A stretch of DNA of 64,000 bases from the NCBI GenBank assembly GCA_905221615.1, contig CAJNDT010003024.1, positions 598,173 through 662,172 on the forward strand, written 5' to 3'. The notes beneath the pieces were generated by a model, which saw only the letters and a list, made by a program, of their open reading frames with translations, did not search any database and was not told the DNA's origin. A program made the position numbers and the translations under genes. This stretch comes from Symbiodinium sp. CCMP2592. Taxonomy: Eukaryota; Sar; Dinophyceae; Suessiales; Symbiodiniaceae. Position 1 is the first letter of the stretch. The number at the start of each line of letters is the position of its first letter. This document shows positions 61,834 through 64,000 of the stretch, in pieces.

Positions 61834-64000
61834 TGTATATAATTTACATATACATATGTAGCTATACTTTCATGTTACAAGTTTTATCGTCGCGATTTGT
61901 TCATGTGTGTTTGGTGCCTTTATTTTCTCACTGTTTCATGTCTTTTTACATGTATTTTTCATAGAGGGCATCAGACGCGTATTCAGACGCGTATTTTGGG
62001 ACACTACGTATACGTCAACGGCAGCCACGATGTTGTTTGTGTTGTGCGCTTGGACTATCTGCCAACGAGAGGTGTCCCTTTAGGATCTTGTGTATCGTTG
62101 GAGGTAGCCACAGCATGCGTCTGATCTTGTTTCAGTATCGTCAGTTTCATGTTTAAGATGCGTGCCTGTGTAAACTTTCACATTTACGAACAAACTATAG
62201 ACGCTTCACCGGATTTCGTTGATCGGAGCCTGATTGTTTTGAAGCCGAAAAGCAGTCGGGAGTTCGTGACGATAGGTTTAAATGAAATTCGGAGACGTCG
62301 ATTCTTAGCCTCTGGTCCTAAGCCGTATATAAATTCCCGAACCTTACCGCAAAGATTTCATCTTGAACCCCATTTACAACCATTTTTGCATTACGCCCCC
62401 CAACCCATGAATTCAGGAAGCTTCGGTTGGGCCGCCTGACGGACGGTAATGTTCCAAGGTTGTGGGTTTGTCATCGACAAGCAAGGCTGTAAATGCTGAT
62501 GCTACAGGGATGTTGCTATGCCGAACAGAAGTTTTTCTTCCAAGAAGACTCAATCAAAAAGTAGCTCGGGCACACGGAGTGCAAACAGTTTCATCGGGTT
62601 TGTGATGTCGGCGTTTTTTTCGTCAGCGTTCTGCGGAGCACCGGTGAACAAGTAAAGTGTGCAAGTGTTGTCTGAAGCGGATAAGGTTCAGGACCCAGGG
62701 TTTGAGTGGATTGAGGACCCGAGGATTGAAAAGTATCGTTTTCCGTTGTAGTCATATCGGACATGACAAGCCCAACCCACCGAGTTTCGGAAGCACGGCA
62801 AAAAACGATAGTTTAGGGCTTGCAGGGTATTCCCCAAGCAGCCCCAAGCCCTATATCAACACCTGATCATACCCGTTGAGAACCCACTGCTTGAGTTCTA
62901 AGGGGTTTAGTTTGTTTAGCGGTGCCATGGCTTTCAAGCAAAGCCAACTAGTCATGGATTTTCAAACCAACGCCGTTTTTATTAATATTTGCTGTGGCAA
63001 TTATGATACATAAGCGCTGCTTCGTGTTTGTTTACCGGTTGATTTCTGGCTTCTGTCATGTTCGATCTTGGGTTAGTAGATAGTGTTAGCTAGATGCCCG
63101 AGCACATAGGTTTTTGACAGCGTCCGTTTCCCAAACTCTAGACACATAGGGTTCTTAAATCCATGTACTGTAGTATATGTTTTGGCCTCAAAAACGTTCC
63201 TGTGTAGGTAGTTTGGGGTCAAATCTGATGTTACGTAGTTACGTGTATATTTGGTAAACCGAGACCGCTGCAATTGCTAATTGCTCATCAAGCCTCGAAC
63301 CCTCAAGACGTAATCGAAATGCCCAGTCCGAGGGGTCAATGTTAAACTTTAATCCCCAAAGTTCCCAAGCAGTAATCTGACTTTCTGGTTTGCAACATTC
63401 CTGCTGAGAATGCCGGCTTTACTTCCAGCCATCCGGCGAGCGGCCGGTGCCTGAGATTGTGCCAGGGCTTGTTTTCGAAGGATTTCGGATGTGGTGTTCA
63501 GGTCGTTCAGGCAGTGTGACCACCGTACTGGTAAGTTCTACCAGCATCCTCGCCGCCGCGAAAAGTAACCCGTAGTAGGCACCGCCTCCGGTTTGGAATC
63601 AGTATCCTTGCGGCTCGATACTTTACACAAATGCCCTTGGCTTGGGCACTGCATGCCCTGCCTGCGCCGTAAGTAAAGGGGCCTGAAGAATCACGACGAT
63701 TTTGTGGCAGATCGGTATACTTGGAAATCACAAGGAACCTACTTGTAGTGGATGGTATTGGGAAGTATTCAGTCTCCACAAGACACCTTAAACTACACTC
63801 AATCCTCTCAAGGTTTAAATCTGAGCACCTTACGATCCCAGGCCCTCGGCTCAAAGCCCCCAAAAAAACTTAACACCCCTGAGCAACCGTCGATCTCCTA
63901 GCCCCGAAAAGTTCTACAGCCCCTTTGGTTTTAGGGTTTAGGGTTTAGGGGTTTAGGGGTTTTGGGTTTAGGGTTTAGGGTTTTAGGATCTTGGATGCCC

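Overview
This is a repeat-dense nuclear segment from a eukaryote. There are no bacterial operons, ribosome-binding sites, tRNAs or rRNAs, and no long ORFs. The most likely source is a dinoflagellate, possibly a Symbiodiniaceae relative. Three things point there: degenerate plant/dinoflagellate-type telomere heptamers (CCCTAAA/TTTAGGG) scattered in both orientations; chance peptides made from them (NPKP, GLGFRV) like those I recall from predicted dinoflagellate proteins; and one decayed block at 31.7-32.2 kb that resembles the reiterated tyrosine-recombinase-like ORF I recall from dinoflagellate genomes. The assignment is inference from memory, about 0.6 confidence.

From 1 to about 57 kb the sequence is a mosaic of three layers. 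The first is roughly 95 short foldback elements, mostly 80-125 bp, MITE-like and with no coding capacity. I group them into about 25 families named FB-A to FB-AA. Several show target-site duplications (FB-A 6 bp, FB-L/M/N 4 bp, FB-D 8-9 bp) and several are nested. The second layer is telomere-like heptamer tracts. The third is short coding-like islands of 30-200 bp.

The islands look like very small exons. In the best cases they join through GT...AG introns with matching phase: 27.60-28.20 kb, 38.03-38.83 kb, 44.95-45.47 kb, 5.00-5.26 kb and 23.11-23.30 kb. The introns of several of these models are 50-180 nt long and consist largely of degenerate telomere heptamers. No product could be assigned to any of them. 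ORF length alone is not evidence here, because open frames of 60-150 codons are expected by chance in 64 kb read six ways.

Two minisatellites stand out: a 34-bp unit repeated 14 times at 30.7-31.2 kb and a 64-65-bp heptamer-derived unit at 24.1-24.4 kb. From about 57.4 kb the texture changes. Heptamers and most foldback families vanish for several kb and are replaced by ATGT, CAG and TACATA microsatellites, a roughly 75-bp degenerate tandem repeat and the G/C-tipped FB-W family. Heptamers return at 61.4 kb and at the right end. No gene set forming a recognisable pathway was found. Candidate exons are reported with low to moderate confidence and their products are left unnamed.
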